The translations under genes and the position numbers were made by a program. A stretch of 64,000 nucleotides of DNA from Thermotoga caldifontis AZM44c09 (lineage in GTDB: Bacteria > Thermotogota > Thermotogae > Thermotogales > DSM-5069): assembly GCF_000828655.1 (NCBI RefSeq), contig NZ_AP014509.1, forward strand, positions 1,240,001-1,304,000. The letters run 5' to 3'. The notes below the pieces were generated by a model that searched no databases, was not told where the DNA came from, and saw only the letters and a program-made list of their open reading frames with translations. This document shows, piece by piece, positions 8,212-17,174 of this stretch (within the stretch, counting starts at the first letter, position 1; every line of letters starts with the position of its first letter).

Positions 8212-9149
8212 ACCAGGTTGCGAGCTTTGCTGAACGCGTGCTCAAAAACGTTTCACGCGTGATCGTGGGTAAAGACGACATCATCAAGAAAATGCTGGCG
8301 ACGTTTTTGAGTTCCGCCCACGTGCTCATCAACGACGTGCCTGGAGTTGGAAAGACCATGTTAGCGAGAGCGTTCGCGATAACGCTCGGTTTGAATTTCA
8401 CCAGAATACAGTGCACCCCGGACCTGACACCTTCCGATGTGACGGGCTTCAACGTGCTCGATCCCAGAACCGCACAGTTCAGTTTCAAGAAGGGCCCCAT
8501 CTTCACGGATATCCTTCTCGTGGATGAGATAAACAGGGCTACACCCAGAACGCAGTCTGCCCTGCTTCAGGCCATGGCAGAGAAACAGGTCAGCTTAGAC
8601 GGTGTGACGTACCAGCTGAGCGAGCACTTCTTCGTTGTGGCGACGCAGAATCCCGTTGAATTCGAAGGCACGTTTCCTCTGCCTGAGGCGCAGCTCGACA
8701 GGTTCGCGATCTGTGTCAGCCTTGGATACGTCACAAAAGAGCAGGAAATCGAACTGCTGAAGAGGTTGCAGAGATCGCACCCGATAGAATCACTCGAACC
8801 GGTCTGCGATCCAAAAGAACTGAGCACCATGAAGGAACTCGTCAAAGACGTGTACGTGGACGATTCCATCATGGATTACGTTGTCAGGATCGTGATGAGG
8901 ACGAGGAGCCATCCCGATGTGGCGCTTGGAGCCAGCCCGAGGGCGAGCATCGCGCTCGTTCACCTCTCCAGGACCCTGGCGGCCATGGAGGGCAGAGACT
9001 TCGTGCTCCCGGACGATGTCAAAAACATCGCGATCGATGTGCTCGCGCACAGGCTCATACTCAAGCCGGAAGCCAGGTTGATGCGCAAAACGAAATTTGA
9101 CATCATCCAGGAGATCCTGAACACCGAGGAGGCACCGATCAAGGCGTGA
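8208..9149 (+). CDS. MoxR-family AAA+ ATPase
   Basis: The 313-residue AAA+ protein has Walker A at G46-V-G-K-T50, Walker B at L103-L-V-D-E-I-N-R110, and the family motifs QNPVEFEGTFPLPEAQLDRF and GASPRAS. MoxR ATPases act as chaperones that help assemble or insert metal cofactors into partner proteins, usually encoded next door with a DUF58 or von Willebrand factor protein. The start is the ATG overlapping the previous stop; TTGGAGG lies 8 bases upstream, and the in-frame TTG at 8193 is part of that site. Its stop overlaps the GTG of the DUF58 gene. Confidence 0.93.
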   Translation: MNQVASFAERVLKNVSRVIVGKDDIIKKMLATFLSSAHVLINDVPGVGKTMLARAFAITLGLNFTRIQCTPDLTPSDVTGFNVLDPRTAQFSFKKGPIFTDILLVDEINRATPRTQSALLQAMAEKQVSLDGVTYQLSEHFFVVATQNPVEFEGTFPLPEAQLDRFAICVSLGYVTKEQEIELLKRLQRSHPIESLEPVCDPKELSTMKELVKDVYVDDSIMDYVVRIVMRTRSHPDVALGASPRASIALVHLSRTLAAMEGRDFVLPDDVKNIAIDVLAHRLILKPEARLMRKTKFDIIQEILNTEEAPIKA

Positions 9150-10426
9150 AACTCGAGCTCAGGTCGATCAACTTCGACGTTCAACCGCTCATCGTTCTTT
9201 CTGTGTCGGCACTGATCTGGCTAATTTTCAGCGCGAGCGTGTTCAGCGTGACGTTCGTTGTACTCTGTGGCTTTTTATGGTTGCACTTTCTGGATACGAA
9301 AAGGGCACTTTCACAGCTTGAGGTTGAAAGGCACCTTTCAACGCAGAGGGTCTTCACCAACGAGGAAGTCTGGTTTCAACACGCCGTCGTGTCTCCATCG
9401 AAGCGTTTGAAGACCACGTTGCTGGGACAGATCGAAGTGGGAAGGTCGCTGACGTACAACCTGTTCGAGAGGGAAACCCACGTTGGTCCTGAACCGTTTC
9501 GAATAGACGTGAGGACTTCTTTTCCAACCAGGGGGAGGAAAATCCTGAAAGATCTTTTGTGTTATTACGAACATCCCCTGGGCTTGTTCAAGATCTGGGC
9601 GCAGTTCAACAGTCCTCAGGAAGTGCTCGTGTTGCCGAGATTGATGTATCTGGAGTTCTTTCCAGCCCGTTTGAGAGAACCTCTGCCCGGCAGACGATCC
9701 GACTTCGAACTCTTTGAGGATCCGTTGCGGATTCGGGGTCTCAGGGGGTATTCGAACGATCCAATAAAAAAGGTGCACTGGAAGGCATCCGCGAAGTTCG
9801 GAAAATTGCTTGTCAAAGAATACGAGCACACGGCCACGAGTAGAACCTTTGTCTTTCTGGATCTGAACATGGCTAAGGAAATCTTTGCAAAGAACGTCTG
9901 GGCACAGTTCCGAACCAGTTACGAAGAAGAAGCCGTGCATGCAGCCACGGCCATCCTGTACTGGCTCTCTCAGGGAAACGATGTGATAAAAATGACCGTT
10001 GTGGGAAAAGAAGTGCTCGAGATGGACTGGGCTTCACAGGATGGATGGGTGCGCGCCGTGGAGTTGCTCGCACTGTCTGAAGGCACCGACGATGGCCCCC
10101 AACTTTCGGACGTGCTGTACTCGCAGATACCCAAACTGACGCTCACCTCGACCGTGGTGATCCTTTCGATGTATCTGACTGATTCGATCCTGCCCGTGAT
10201 ACTCGAGGCGAGGGCGCGATGCGCAAGGGTTTTGGTGTTTCTGTTGCCTTACGGCTACAGAGATCCACGCTACAGGCCCACGAGAACGTACGAGATGTAC
10301 CCATTGGACATGATCAGACTCAGAGAGAAGGCCAAATTGCTGGAGCAAGAACAGGTGATCGTGAGGATCATCAAACCGAGTCAGACCCTGCAGGAGGTTT
10401 TCTATGAAATCGACGAAGTTCACTGA
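9146..10426 (+). CDS. DUF58-domain membrane-anchored protein
   Basis: The 426-residue protein starts with two hydrophobic helices (about residues 15-50), then a beta-rich region, then the DUF58 core with the signature R-G-Y-S-N-D-P-I-K-K-V-H-W-K-A-S-A at about 205-221 and a von Willebrand-like segment (RTFVFLDLN). DUF58 proteins are the standard partners of MoxR ATPases; the molecular role is not settled. The GTG start overlaps the MoxR stop (GTGA) and the end overlaps the next gene by 23 bases, so the three are tightly coupled. No key motif looks missing. Confidence 0.88.
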   Translation: MKLELRSINFDVQPLIVLSVSALIWLIFSASVFSVTFVVLCGFLWLHFLDTKRALSQLEVERHLSTQRVFTNEEVWFQHAVVSPSKRLKTTLLGQIEVGRSLTYNLFERETHVGPEPFRIDVRTSFPTRGRKILKDLLCYYEHPLGLFKIWAQFNSPQEVLVLPRLMYLEFFPARLREPLPGRRSDFELFEDPLRIRGLRGYSNDPIKKVHWKASAKFGKLLVKEYEHTATSRTFVFLDLNMAKEIFAKNVWAQFRTSYEEEAVHAATAILYWLSQGNDVIKMTVVGKEVLEMDWASQDGWVRAVELLALSEGTDDGPQLSDVLYSQIPKLTLTSTVVILSMYLTDSILPVILEARARCARVLVFLLPYGYRDPRYRPTRTYEMYPLDMIRLREKAKLLEQEQVIVRIIKPSQTLQEVFYEIDEVH

Positions 10427-11780
10427 CTGGCTCGTCAGTTTCATCGCCTCGATGCTATCACTGCTGCTCATCGGCCAGGGAAGACCCTCTTGGCTGTACG
10501 TGCTTCTGCCAGGCGTGGTGTTGTTTCTCAGTTTGCTGTTGAGCTACAGACCGGGCTGCTCGATTCAGTTGCTGTCCGTGCCGTTCTTCTTCGCGAGCTG
10601 GATTTTGCTCTATGTGGTCACGAACAATGTGCTACAGGCTTTTCTCACCAGCCTCTGTATCGTTGCCGTGTTGAACGTGTTGAGATCGCAGGGCATGTCG
10701 AGCTGGTTGTGGCTCGTCGTGCTTGGTGTCTCGCTGAACTTTTCTTCGCACGTTGGAAGGTTGCAGGCTGCATTTCTGTTCGTTTTCACCTTGCTTGTCG
10801 TTCTCTGGTTGAGGGTTCGCATTGAAAAGAAGATGTTGATGGCTTTCGTGGCTGTCTCCTTGCTGTGTGCGATCGTTTTGTCGAACTTCAACTTCTCGAT
10901 CGTCGCCTGGGCGCTGAAACGATTACCAGCAAAGGAATCGGAAGAAAAGCAACAGATCGTTCAGCTGAAGCCTCTGGGAAGCATGGCGCCAGAAAGCTCA
11001 CAGAAAGCTGAAAGATCTTCTCGAAGCTTCGAGCTGGTCTTAGAAAAGGTGTTCTTTCCGATCGTACTGTTGCTCTTTGGAGTGTTTCTGTTGACGCTGA
11101 GCTTGAAGCTGTTCAAGTTGAAAGGAACGATCTTGCTCTTCCTGATGGGCGTACTGATCTTCGGTCTGACCCTGTCAGTTCTGTCTTTCATATTCTCACT
11201 CGTGAAGCCGAAGTTCGAACTGGTGCAGACGAGCCCGGAGACCACTGCAACAGAGACAGAAATGGGTCAAGCGAGGTTCGAATTCGTCGAATCTGCACCC
11301 GCAACCGTGACCGAAACGAGGAGCAATGTGCGTGGATTGATCGATTTTTTGAACTGGTCCTCGCTGATCCTGCTGATCCTCGCTTCGGCATTTCTGGTGT
11401 ACATGACGGTCTACGTTTCAAAGCAATCGGCGGTACCGATCAAACTCGGCGAACCGGGCAAGACGGCGACGGAACAGGATGTTAAAAGCGAAGAACCTTT
11501 CCAGTTCGATCGTTCACAGCGCTCGGTCATTGAGGCTTACTGGTGGTTGAGGAACAAATTCTTTGCCAGGCTGAACCACTTAACACCCTACGAAGTTTTG
11601 AGACTTGCGGGTGACTTCGAACCTTTCGGCGAGCTCACGCGCATGTACGTGATGCTGCGTTACGGCAACAGGAACCTGACCGATGCGCAGATTGAGGAAT
11701 TCTACGAACACTTTCTCGCAACTTCTCGCTGGCTCGAGGAGAAGAGATCTTCGCATCGAGAAGGCGACGTTCCCTCATAA
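10404..11780 (+). CDS. Multi-helix membrane protein with DUF4129-like C-terminus
   Basis: This 458-residue protein has a cluster of hydrophobic helices in the first 170 residues, two more pairs near 205-255 and 310-340, and a soluble C-terminal domain from about 365 to 440 (beginning RSVIEAYWWLRNKFF, with LTPYEVLRLAG). That last part resembles DUF4129, which commonly occurs with MoxR/DUF58 and transglutaminase-like genes. No transglutaminase catalytic triad is visible. The start overlaps the DUF58 gene by 23 bases; GGAGG lies a few bases before the ATG. It ends the operon, meeting the minus-strand dehydrogenase tail to tail with a 6-base overlap. Confidence 0.75.
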   Translation: MKSTKFTDWLVSFIASMLSLLLIGQGRPSWLYVLLPGVVLFLSLLLSYRPGCSIQLLSVPFFFASWILLYVVTNNVLQAFLTSLCIVAVLNVLRSQGMSSWLWLVVLGVSLNFSSHVGRLQAAFLFVFTLLVVLWLRVRIEKKMLMAFVAVSLLCAIVLSNFNFSIVAWALKRLPAKESEEKQQIVQLKPLGSMAPESSQKAERSSRSFELVLEKVFFPIVLLLFGVFLLTLSLKLFKLKGTILLFLMGVLIFGLTLSVLSFIFSLVKPKFELVQTSPETTATETEMGQARFEFVESAPATVTETRSNVRGLIDFLNWSSLILLILASAFLVYMTVYVSKQSAVPIKLGEPGKTATEQDVKSEEPFQFDRSQRSVIEAYWWLRNKFFARLNHLTPYEVLRLAGDFEPFGELTRMYVMLRYGNRNLTDAQIEEFYEHFLATSRWLEEKRSSHREGDVPS

Positions 11781-12764
11781 AGTAACGATCCTGTGCTCGT
11801 CTGCGGCTTCTCTCGCCTTCAACGCCACGTACGTTGCGTAGATGGATTGTTCCGCCGTGACCATGCATCGTCCCCTGCCGAGCACGTGGTTCAGGAAATC
11901 TTTGAATATGTAACCTTGTTCCTGATTCTGCACGATACGGGTGCCATCTTCATCGGTGAGTAACACACTTCGATCTCTCACTTCCAGAATTCCTTTGGTT
12001 CCGACTATCCTGAGTCTGTCATCGTCGTGGGTTTCGGCACCAAGAGGACGGAGGTAGTCCACCGTCAGTGTAGCGATGACCTCCTGTTCGAGCTCAAACA
12101 GGCACGCACCACTGACTTCGAGATCACCGTGGTTTCTGTTGGCTTTACGGGAATGAAGGCCGTACACACTCACGAACCGTTTGTTGGACATCCAGTGAAT
12201 CCAGTCTATCGCGTGTATTCCGACCCATGCCAGGGTTCCACCGAACGTTTCACGCTTCTTGAAAAATTCCGGCCTTTCGCCAAGCTTGTACGACTTCTGA
12301 GCATGGATCAGCCTTATTTCTCCCACAGCGTTGGAATCGACCAAACTCTTGGCGGTCAAAAACCACGGCTTGTACCTGAGGCCAAACATCGCTGCGAAGA
12401 AAACCTCATGCTTCACTTCTGAATAGATCTTCTCTATCTGGTGAAGATCTTCAAGGTTTGTGGCTATCGGCTTTTCCACGAAGGCGTGTATTCCCATCTG
12501 TAACGCCTGCAGAAGGATCTTTCCGTTCGTGTAGAAGTGTGTGTTTATCACCACCACGTCTGGTCTTTCAGATTTCAGCATCTGTCTGTAATCTTCGTAC
12601 AGACGGGGTTCTATACGGGCCTGCCTGAGCTTCGAAAGAAGCGGTGTGAGATTTTCTCCAACAACTCCAGGCGAGACCGCAACGATCTCGAACTCTTCAC
12701 TCAGAGATTCCAGCACGTAGCCGTAGTGCCCGCTACCACCTACGATACAAACTCTAAGTTTCAA
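11775..12764 (-). CDS. Gfo/Idh/MocA-family oxidoreductase (second copy in operon)
   Basis: The 329-residue protein has an N-terminal Rossmann domain (RVCIVGGSGHYGYV at the start), the family motif V-E-K-P-I-A-T-N in the substrate-binding region, and a C-terminal alpha/beta domain. Such enzymes oxidise or reduce sugars or inositols with NAD(P). I set the start at the TTG at 12764: GCGAGGTG lies 7 bases upstream and translation from there begins directly with the Rossmann strand. The frame is open further upstream, but those residues overlap the preceding gene and are not family-like. It is the last gene of the sugar ABC operon and overlaps the first dehydrogenase by 11 bases. Substrate unknown. 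Confidence 0.85.
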   Translation of the reverse strand: MKLRVCIVGGSGHYGYVLESLSEEFEIVAVSPGVVGENLTPLLSKLRQARIEPRLYEDYRQMLKSERPDVVVINTHFYTNGKILLQALQMGIHAFVEKPIATNLEDLHQIEKIYSEVKHEVFFAAMFGLRYKPWFLTAKSLVDSNAVGEIRLIHAQKSYKLGERPEFFKKRETFGGTLAWVGIHAIDWIHWMSNKRFVSVYGLHSRKANRNHGDLEVSGACLFELEQEVIATLTVDYLRPLGAETHDDDRLRIVGTKGILEVRDRSVLLTDEDGTRIVQNQEQGYIFKDFLNHVLGRGRCMVTAEQSIYATYVALKAREAADEHRIVTL

Positions 12765-13962
12765 GCTCGAACACCTCGCACTCAACCTGCGTAACTCTCT
12801 TTGCCTCCGTGGCCCAGGAGAAACCCAGTTCACTGGGAAGCTTTTCAGAATCGAAGCACTCTTTCAATCGTTCTTCGAGACCATCCACCCAGATCAGAAC
12901 TGGCTCGCCTTCGGATTTCTTCAAATTCTGTGGAAAATCGCGGATGGCCGAAGACAGATGCGCACAATTGATCGTAGCAGTCAGGCTCAATGCGGACTCG
13001 AGCGTGCAGTAAATTCTCTCTTCACCCTTCAGGATCGAGACAACGTCCCAGAGCTTTTTCATGCTTGAATGGTCCACAGCTCCATACGGCTCGTATAGAC
13101 CTGTCCCACGAACGAGGACAAATCTGTTCGCGCTCTCTGGAAAGCGCGGATGGTTGAAGACCAATCGTGCCTTTTCAAACTGTAGTTCGAAGATAGGACC
13201 TATCCTGTTCTTAACGGCATGAGATGCGAAGAAGAGGATTTCGGTGCCTTTCGCCTCGATTCTCATCGCGCAGGTATCGAAGCTCTCGATCTCGTTCGCC
13301 CTGTACAGCTCAGCTTGAACTGCTTCCGGAAACGCACTCTCCAGCATGTTCGAACCGAGCAGGAACATCATGAAATGTAGAAAATGTGCCGTTGCGTTTG
13401 ATGCGACGCTGTCGAGCACCCACTTGCCATCGAGCTTGATCTTTCCGGCCCAGGAGGATCTTCTGTAGTATGCGGTGTCTCTGGGCCATAAAACCAGGCT
13501 TTTGAACTTCACAGCCCTTCCGAACTTGCCTGAGAGGACGTCTTCTTTGAGTTTCTGAACCGTCTCATCGTGGCACCACTGAAAACCGATCGCCACCACG
13601 CGTCTGAATTCGTCTCGAAATTCGATCATCTTCCTGATTTCGTGAACCGTCGCCGCCGCAGGCTTTTCACACAGCACGTGACTACCGTGTTGGAGTGCTT
13701 CGCAGGTTTGCTCGCAGTGTAGATGGATCGGTGTGGAGATCACAACGAGATCAGCAAAGGAGTCAGAATAAAACTGGGCCAGGTCATCAAAAATGGCGAT
13801 CTTCTGGCTCACCAGTTCCTGGTAGATTTCACTCTTCTGGACGAAGGGATCTATGACCGCGATCAGTTCGGTTCCGTGTCCTTTTCCGTACGCGAGCAGA
13901 TGCTCGGCGTATTTCTTTCCATAACCACCCGCGCCCACGAGTGCGACTCTGATCGGTTCCAT
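12754..13962 (-). CDS. Gfo/Idh/MocA-family oxidoreductase (first copy in operon)
   Basis: The 402-residue protein begins with a Rossmann fold (IRVALVGAGGYGKKY), has the C-E-K-P-A-A-A motif that carries the catalytic lysine, and a longer C-terminal domain than its neighbour. Family members are NAD(P)-dependent sugar or cyclitol dehydrogenases or reductases. The ATG at 13962 lies 2 bases after the permease stop, so coupling rather than a strong ribosome binding site probably drives translation. Two adjacent, divergent members behind one importer suggest successive redox steps, such as oxidation and re-reduction for epimerisation; that is inference. Confidence 0.87.
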   Translation of the reverse strand: MEPIRVALVGAGGYGKKYAEHLLAYGKGHGTELIAVIDPFVQKSEIYQELVSQKIAIFDDLAQFYSDSFADLVVISTPIHLHCEQTCEALQHGSHVLCEKPAAATVHEIRKMIEFRDEFRRVVAIGFQWCHDETVQKLKEDVLSGKFGRAVKFKSLVLWPRDTAYYRRSSWAGKIKLDGKWVLDSVASNATAHFLHFMMFLLGSNMLESAFPEAVQAELYRANEIESFDTCAMRIEAKGTEILFFASHAVKNRIGPIFELQFEKARLVFNHPRFPESANRFVLVRGTGLYEPYGAVDHSSMKKLWDVVSILKGEERIYCTLESALSLTATINCAHLSSAIRDFPQNLKKSEGEPVLIWVDGLEERLKECFDSEKLPSELGFSWATEAKRVTQVECEVFELET

Positions 13963-13964
13963 GT

Positions 13965-14777
13965 TCAGTACTTCAAGCCTCCCGCGGTGATACCACGCAT
14001 GAAGAATCTCTGGAACAGTAAGAATATGATCAGTGTCGGGATGATGGTCATCGTTGAGAAAGCGAGAATCGTGTTCCAAGGTACTCCACCGTATTCTCCC
14101 TGGATCACGGCGAGTGCGAGCTGGAGGGTGTAAAGACTCCTTCTGTTAACCACCAGCAAAGGAAGCACGAAGTCGTTCCATCTCCAAGTGAAAGAGAAAA
14201 TCGCCAGCGCTGCGACGAGTGGTTTGGAGAGCGGAAACACGATCTTCCAGAATATGGTCCATTCGCTGGCGCCGTCGATCTTCGCGCTTTCGAGAAACTC
14301 GTCCGGTATATCCTTCATGTACTGAATCGCCGTGAACATACCCGTGGGTGTGTACACGGCTGGCAGGATCAAACCCCAGAGGTTGTTGATCAACCCCAAC
14401 CTCCTGATGATGACAAACAGCGGCACCATGATGACCTGAGCCGTCACGAAGAGTGTCAAAACCACGAGCCTGTTGAGGGCGAGTTTGCCGATGAACGTAC
14501 CTTTCGCCAGTCCGTAGCCACCCATGACACAGATCAAAACGGTTATGACCGTTGCGATCGATGCGACAAACAGTGTGTTCCTCAGGTATGTGATCATATC
14601 CTGTTTTTGAAGCGCTTCCCTGTAACCTTGAAGCGTCGGATTTTTCGGGAAGATGGTCGGTGGGTACGAATATATCTCTTTCAGACTCTTGAACGAAGAG
14701 GCGATCGAATAGTAAACCGGAAGCATGTAGAGAAAGAGCATGACGATCAGAAACAACCACTTTATGTACTTGGCCAT
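13965..14777 (-). CDS. Carbohydrate ABC transporter permease, MalG type (CUT1)
   Basis: The 270-residue inner-membrane protein has six hydrophobic helices and the binding-protein-dependent permease loop E-S-A-K-I-D-G-A-S that contacts the ATPase. The C-terminal GGLKY is typical of MalG-like subunits. It pairs with the MalF-type subunit encoded immediately upstream. The ATG at 14777 follows GGGAGGG by 6 bases. Neither this operon nor its surroundings encode an ATPase, as is common for CUT1 importers that share one housekeeping ATPase. Confidence 0.9.
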   Translation of the reverse strand: MAKYIKWLFLIVMLFLYMLPVYYSIASSFKSLKEIYSYPPTIFPKNPTLQGYREALQKQDMITYLRNTLFVASIATVITVLICVMGGYGLAKGTFIGKLALNRLVVLTLFVTAQVIMVPLFVIIRRLGLINNLWGLILPAVYTPTGMFTAIQYMKDIPDEFLESAKIDGASEWTIFWKIVFPLSKPLVAALAIFSFTWRWNDFVLPLLVVNRRSLYTLQLALAVIQGEYGGVPWNTILAFSTMTIIPTLIIFLLFQRFFMRGITAGGLKY

Positions 14778-14793
14778 CGTTTTCCCTCCCGGC

Positions 14794-15645
14794 TCAGCGC
14801 TCACGTGCACGAAGCGTGAAGACTGCGATCACGAAGGAAATCAACAGGAACACGACAGACATGGCGTAGGCGTAGCCTATTCGCCACTGGGTGAACGCCG
14901 TGCTGTAAATATACAGTGGCGTGACCATCGTCGAGTAACCGGGTCCTCCACCCGTCAAGACGTAGACACCAGCGAAATCTCTGAAGACGTGGGCGATGGC
15001 TGTCGTCAAAACCAACAGGTTCGTGTTCTTCAGAAGTGGGAACGTTACGTACCAAAACGTCTGCCATCTGTTCGCGCCGTCGACTCTCGCAGCTTCGTGA
15101 AACTCTTCAGGCACTGACTGCAGTCCTGTGATGAACATCATCATCAAAAGGCCCGTCATACCCCAGGTTCGCAGCAGCGAGATCGCAAACAGTGCCGGGG
15201 TTGGCTTGAGTAACCAAGCAACGGGACTGAATCCGAGGGATTTCAGGATGTAGTTGAGCAAGCCAAGATCGTACGACAGGAGCCATTTGAACATCGTCGT
15301 ACCTGCGACTGCTGGCATCATGTAGGGCCAATAGAAAAACGCTCTCAAAATCTTAGAAGAAGTGGTCTCCCTGTACAGACACACCGCCAGCGCGAGGGGA
15401 ATGAAGAAGCACAGCGGAACCGTCATGATCAAGAGTTTTATTGAAACCCATATGGAATTCCAGAACCATTTGTCTTCGAGCAATCTGGCGAAGTTTGACC
15501 AGCCTGCGAACTTCGGCGGGTTGAGCAAGTCCCAGCTGAAAAAGCTCATCACGAAGATGCTGAAAATCGGAAGCAGGACGAATATGAACAGAAAGACTAA
15601 AGCAGGTATCGCAAAAATGAATCGACTGTTGATCAGTCTTTTCAT
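14794..15645 (-). CDS. Carbohydrate ABC transporter permease, MalF type (CUT1)
   Basis: The 283-residue protein has six membrane helices and the ATPase-contact loop HEAARVDGANRWQTF. It forms the membrane channel with the MalG-type subunit encoded downstream, and imports a sugar delivered by the binding protein encoded upstream. The ATG at 15645 has GGGGAGGAA about 5 bases upstream. A strong hairpin lies between it and the binding-protein gene, probably reducing permease expression relative to the binding protein. Confidence 0.9.
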   Translation of the reverse strand: MKRLINSRFIFAIPALVFLFIFVLLPIFSIFVMSFFSWDLLNPPKFAGWSNFARLLEDKWFWNSIWVSIKLLIMTVPLCFFIPLALAVCLYRETTSSKILRAFFYWPYMMPAVAGTTMFKWLLSYDLGLLNYILKSLGFSPVAWLLKPTPALFAISLLRTWGMTGLLMMMFITGLQSVPEEFHEAARVDGANRWQTFWYVTFPLLKNTNLLVLTTAIAHVFRDFAGVYVLTGGGPGYSTMVTPLYIYSTAFTQWRIGYAYAMSVVFLLISFVIAVFTLRARER

Positions 15646-15676
15646 GCCATTCCTCCCCGATTTTCACAGTATCGAA

Positions 15677-15698
15677 GGGGGTGCCAGACGGCACCCCC
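15677..15698 (-). terminator. Intercistronic hairpin between binding protein and permease
   Basis: GGGGGTGCC and GGCACCCCC form a perfect 9-bp stem with a 4-base loop between the binding-protein stop (15705) and the permease start. No T-run follows on the minus strand, so it is better seen as an mRNA-stabilising or partially attenuating hairpin than as a full terminator. Confidence 0.65.
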
Positions 15699-15704
15699 GA
15701 AACT

Positions 15705-16979
15705 TCATTTCTTGCCACCCAGCTCGGCGACGAGCTTATCGTACTCTTTCCTGAGATTCTTTATGGCTTCGTCGAGACTGATCTGTCCAGCTATGACGGC
15801 CGAGATCTGGTTCACGATCGGTGTCTGTAGTCTCGAATAGATCGTGGAGTTGCGTACCGTGACAACCCAGTTGGGCGTCACCTCTGCGAGTCTTCCACAA
15901 ACAGCCTGGACTTGTTTCATGATCTCCCTATCGTAGTCCACTTCGTGTTCTTCGTATGCAGACATGTGGTAAGTCTTCTTCAGATAGATATCGTAACCGA
16001 GGTTTTTCCAGCCAACCCAGAGCGCGAACTTGGCGGCGGCTTCCTCTCTGTCTTTCTTACCCGTCTTGAAGGCGCCGAAGAAGCGGCCACCCTCACAGCT
16101 CAGCCACTCAACATCCTTCGGCAGGTATGCAGGTACGAAATTCTTTTCAGCCTTGAGCAGATCGAGCGTGCTCCAGCTTCCGGCCCAGAGCACCGCAGTC
16201 AAGCCACCCGTGAAGGCCATGTTGGGATCCTGTGCGGCGATCCATTCTGCGGGAACCATGAGGTTTTCTTTGAACAAGTTCACGAATTCTTCGAGCACCT
16301 TTTTGGCTCTTGGATCTTTGTCCAGTGTGAAATCCAAATTCTCGTCGAGGATTTTCACACCTCTGATTCCGAGGTAGTTGAACAACCTTTCGGCAGTTCT
16401 CTGCATGGACATGGCGTAAGGTAGATTGTTCGCTTGCTTCACTTTTCTCAGCACCTCGACGAACTCTTCCCAGGTCCACGGATCAGATCTGCCACCGAAG
16501 GGCGGGAAAGGAACCTGCGCTTTCTTGAAATAGTCCGCATTCACCCAGAGACACTGCATCGTGAAGTGCAACGGCACGTACCTGATCTCACCGTTGGTAT
16601 CGACGATTCTCACAGCAGCAACATCGTACATTGCGTCCAGGTACTTCTCCGGTGTGATTCCGAGATACTTCTGGATATAAGGTCTGAGGTCGATCATGTA
16701 CTGCATGTAACCAGGAGCGTACGGATAGGTTATGGTGACGAGATCCGGCAGATCACCGCTCATGATACCGAGTCTCACCTTTTGCTCGTACTGCGCGTAC
16801 GGAACATCGACAAGCTCGAAGTCTACGTCTGGATTTTGCTTCTTGTATTCCGCGATGGCTGCTTCAAGGCCTTCCCTCTCTGTACCGCCTCCGCACCACA
16901 CGACCAGCTTGATCTTGCTGGCCATCACGCTGATGCTCAACAGCATGGCGAGCAGAAGGACCCACTTAACCCACTTCAC
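15705..16979 (-). CDS. Sugar ABC transporter solute-binding protein (family 1)
   Basis: The 424-residue protein begins with a signal peptide (KWVKWVLLLAMLLSISVMA) followed by a mature start KIKLVVWCGGG, typical of extracellular family-1 binding proteins. A W-T-W-E-E-F segment and the two-lobed length agree. It would capture a sugar or oligosaccharide outside the membrane for the two permeases. The GTG at 16979 has AGGAGGGG about 6 bases upstream. The first gene of the five-gene operon, it lies behind a good promoter. The ligand cannot be deduced; the linked dehydrogenases suggest a sugar or cyclitol handled by oxidation. Confidence 0.9.
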   Translation of the reverse strand: MKWVKWVLLLAMLLSISVMASKIKLVVWCGGGTEREGLEAAIAEYKKQNPDVDFELVDVPYAQYEQKVRLGIMSGDLPDLVTITYPYAPGYMQYMIDLRPYIQKYLGITPEKYLDAMYDVAAVRIVDTNGEIRYVPLHFTMQCLWVNADYFKKAQVPFPPFGGRSDPWTWEEFVEVLRKVKQANNLPYAMSMQRTAERLFNYLGIRGVKILDENLDFTLDKDPRAKKVLEEFVNLFKENLMVPAEWIAAQDPNMAFTGGLTAVLWAGSWSTLDLLKAEKNFVPAYLPKDVEWLSCEGGRFFGAFKTGKKDREEAAAKFALWVGWKNLGYDIYLKKTYHMSAYEEHEVDYDREIMKQVQAVCGRLAEVTPNWVVTVRNSTIYSRLQTPIVNQISAVIAGQISLDEAIKNLRKEYDKLVAELGGKK

Positions 16980-17014
16980 TTCGCACCCCTCCTCTTGGTA
17001 AAAGATCCGTAAAA

Positions 17015-17043
17015 ATTTTATCAAAGCCCCCACGACGTTTCAA
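17015..17043 (-). promoter_or_regulatory. Promoter of the sugar ABC/dehydrogenase operon
   Basis: On the minus strand TTGAAA (17043-17038) and TAAAAT (17020-17015) are spaced by exactly 17 bases, about 35 bases before the GTG start of the binding protein. The match to the sigma-70 consensus is good. Confidence 0.7.
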
Positions 17044-17124
17044 GTCACTTTCACAACATTTAACAGATAGTGAGCCTCACCTTGGAACAAGGCATCTCAT
17101 CGTTCAACAAAAAATTTTTATTGC

Positions 17125-17154
17125 TTGTGTTCATCAACAGCGTTGAAGTAAAAT
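17125..17154 (+). promoter_or_regulatory. Possible promoter for the esterase gene
   Basis: TTGTGT (17125-17130) and TAAAAT (17149-17154) are separated by 18 bases, just upstream of the esterase start. The -35 is a weak match, so the call is tentative. Confidence 0.4.
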
Positions 17155-17174
17155 CCTGTGACGGGGGTGAAGAG

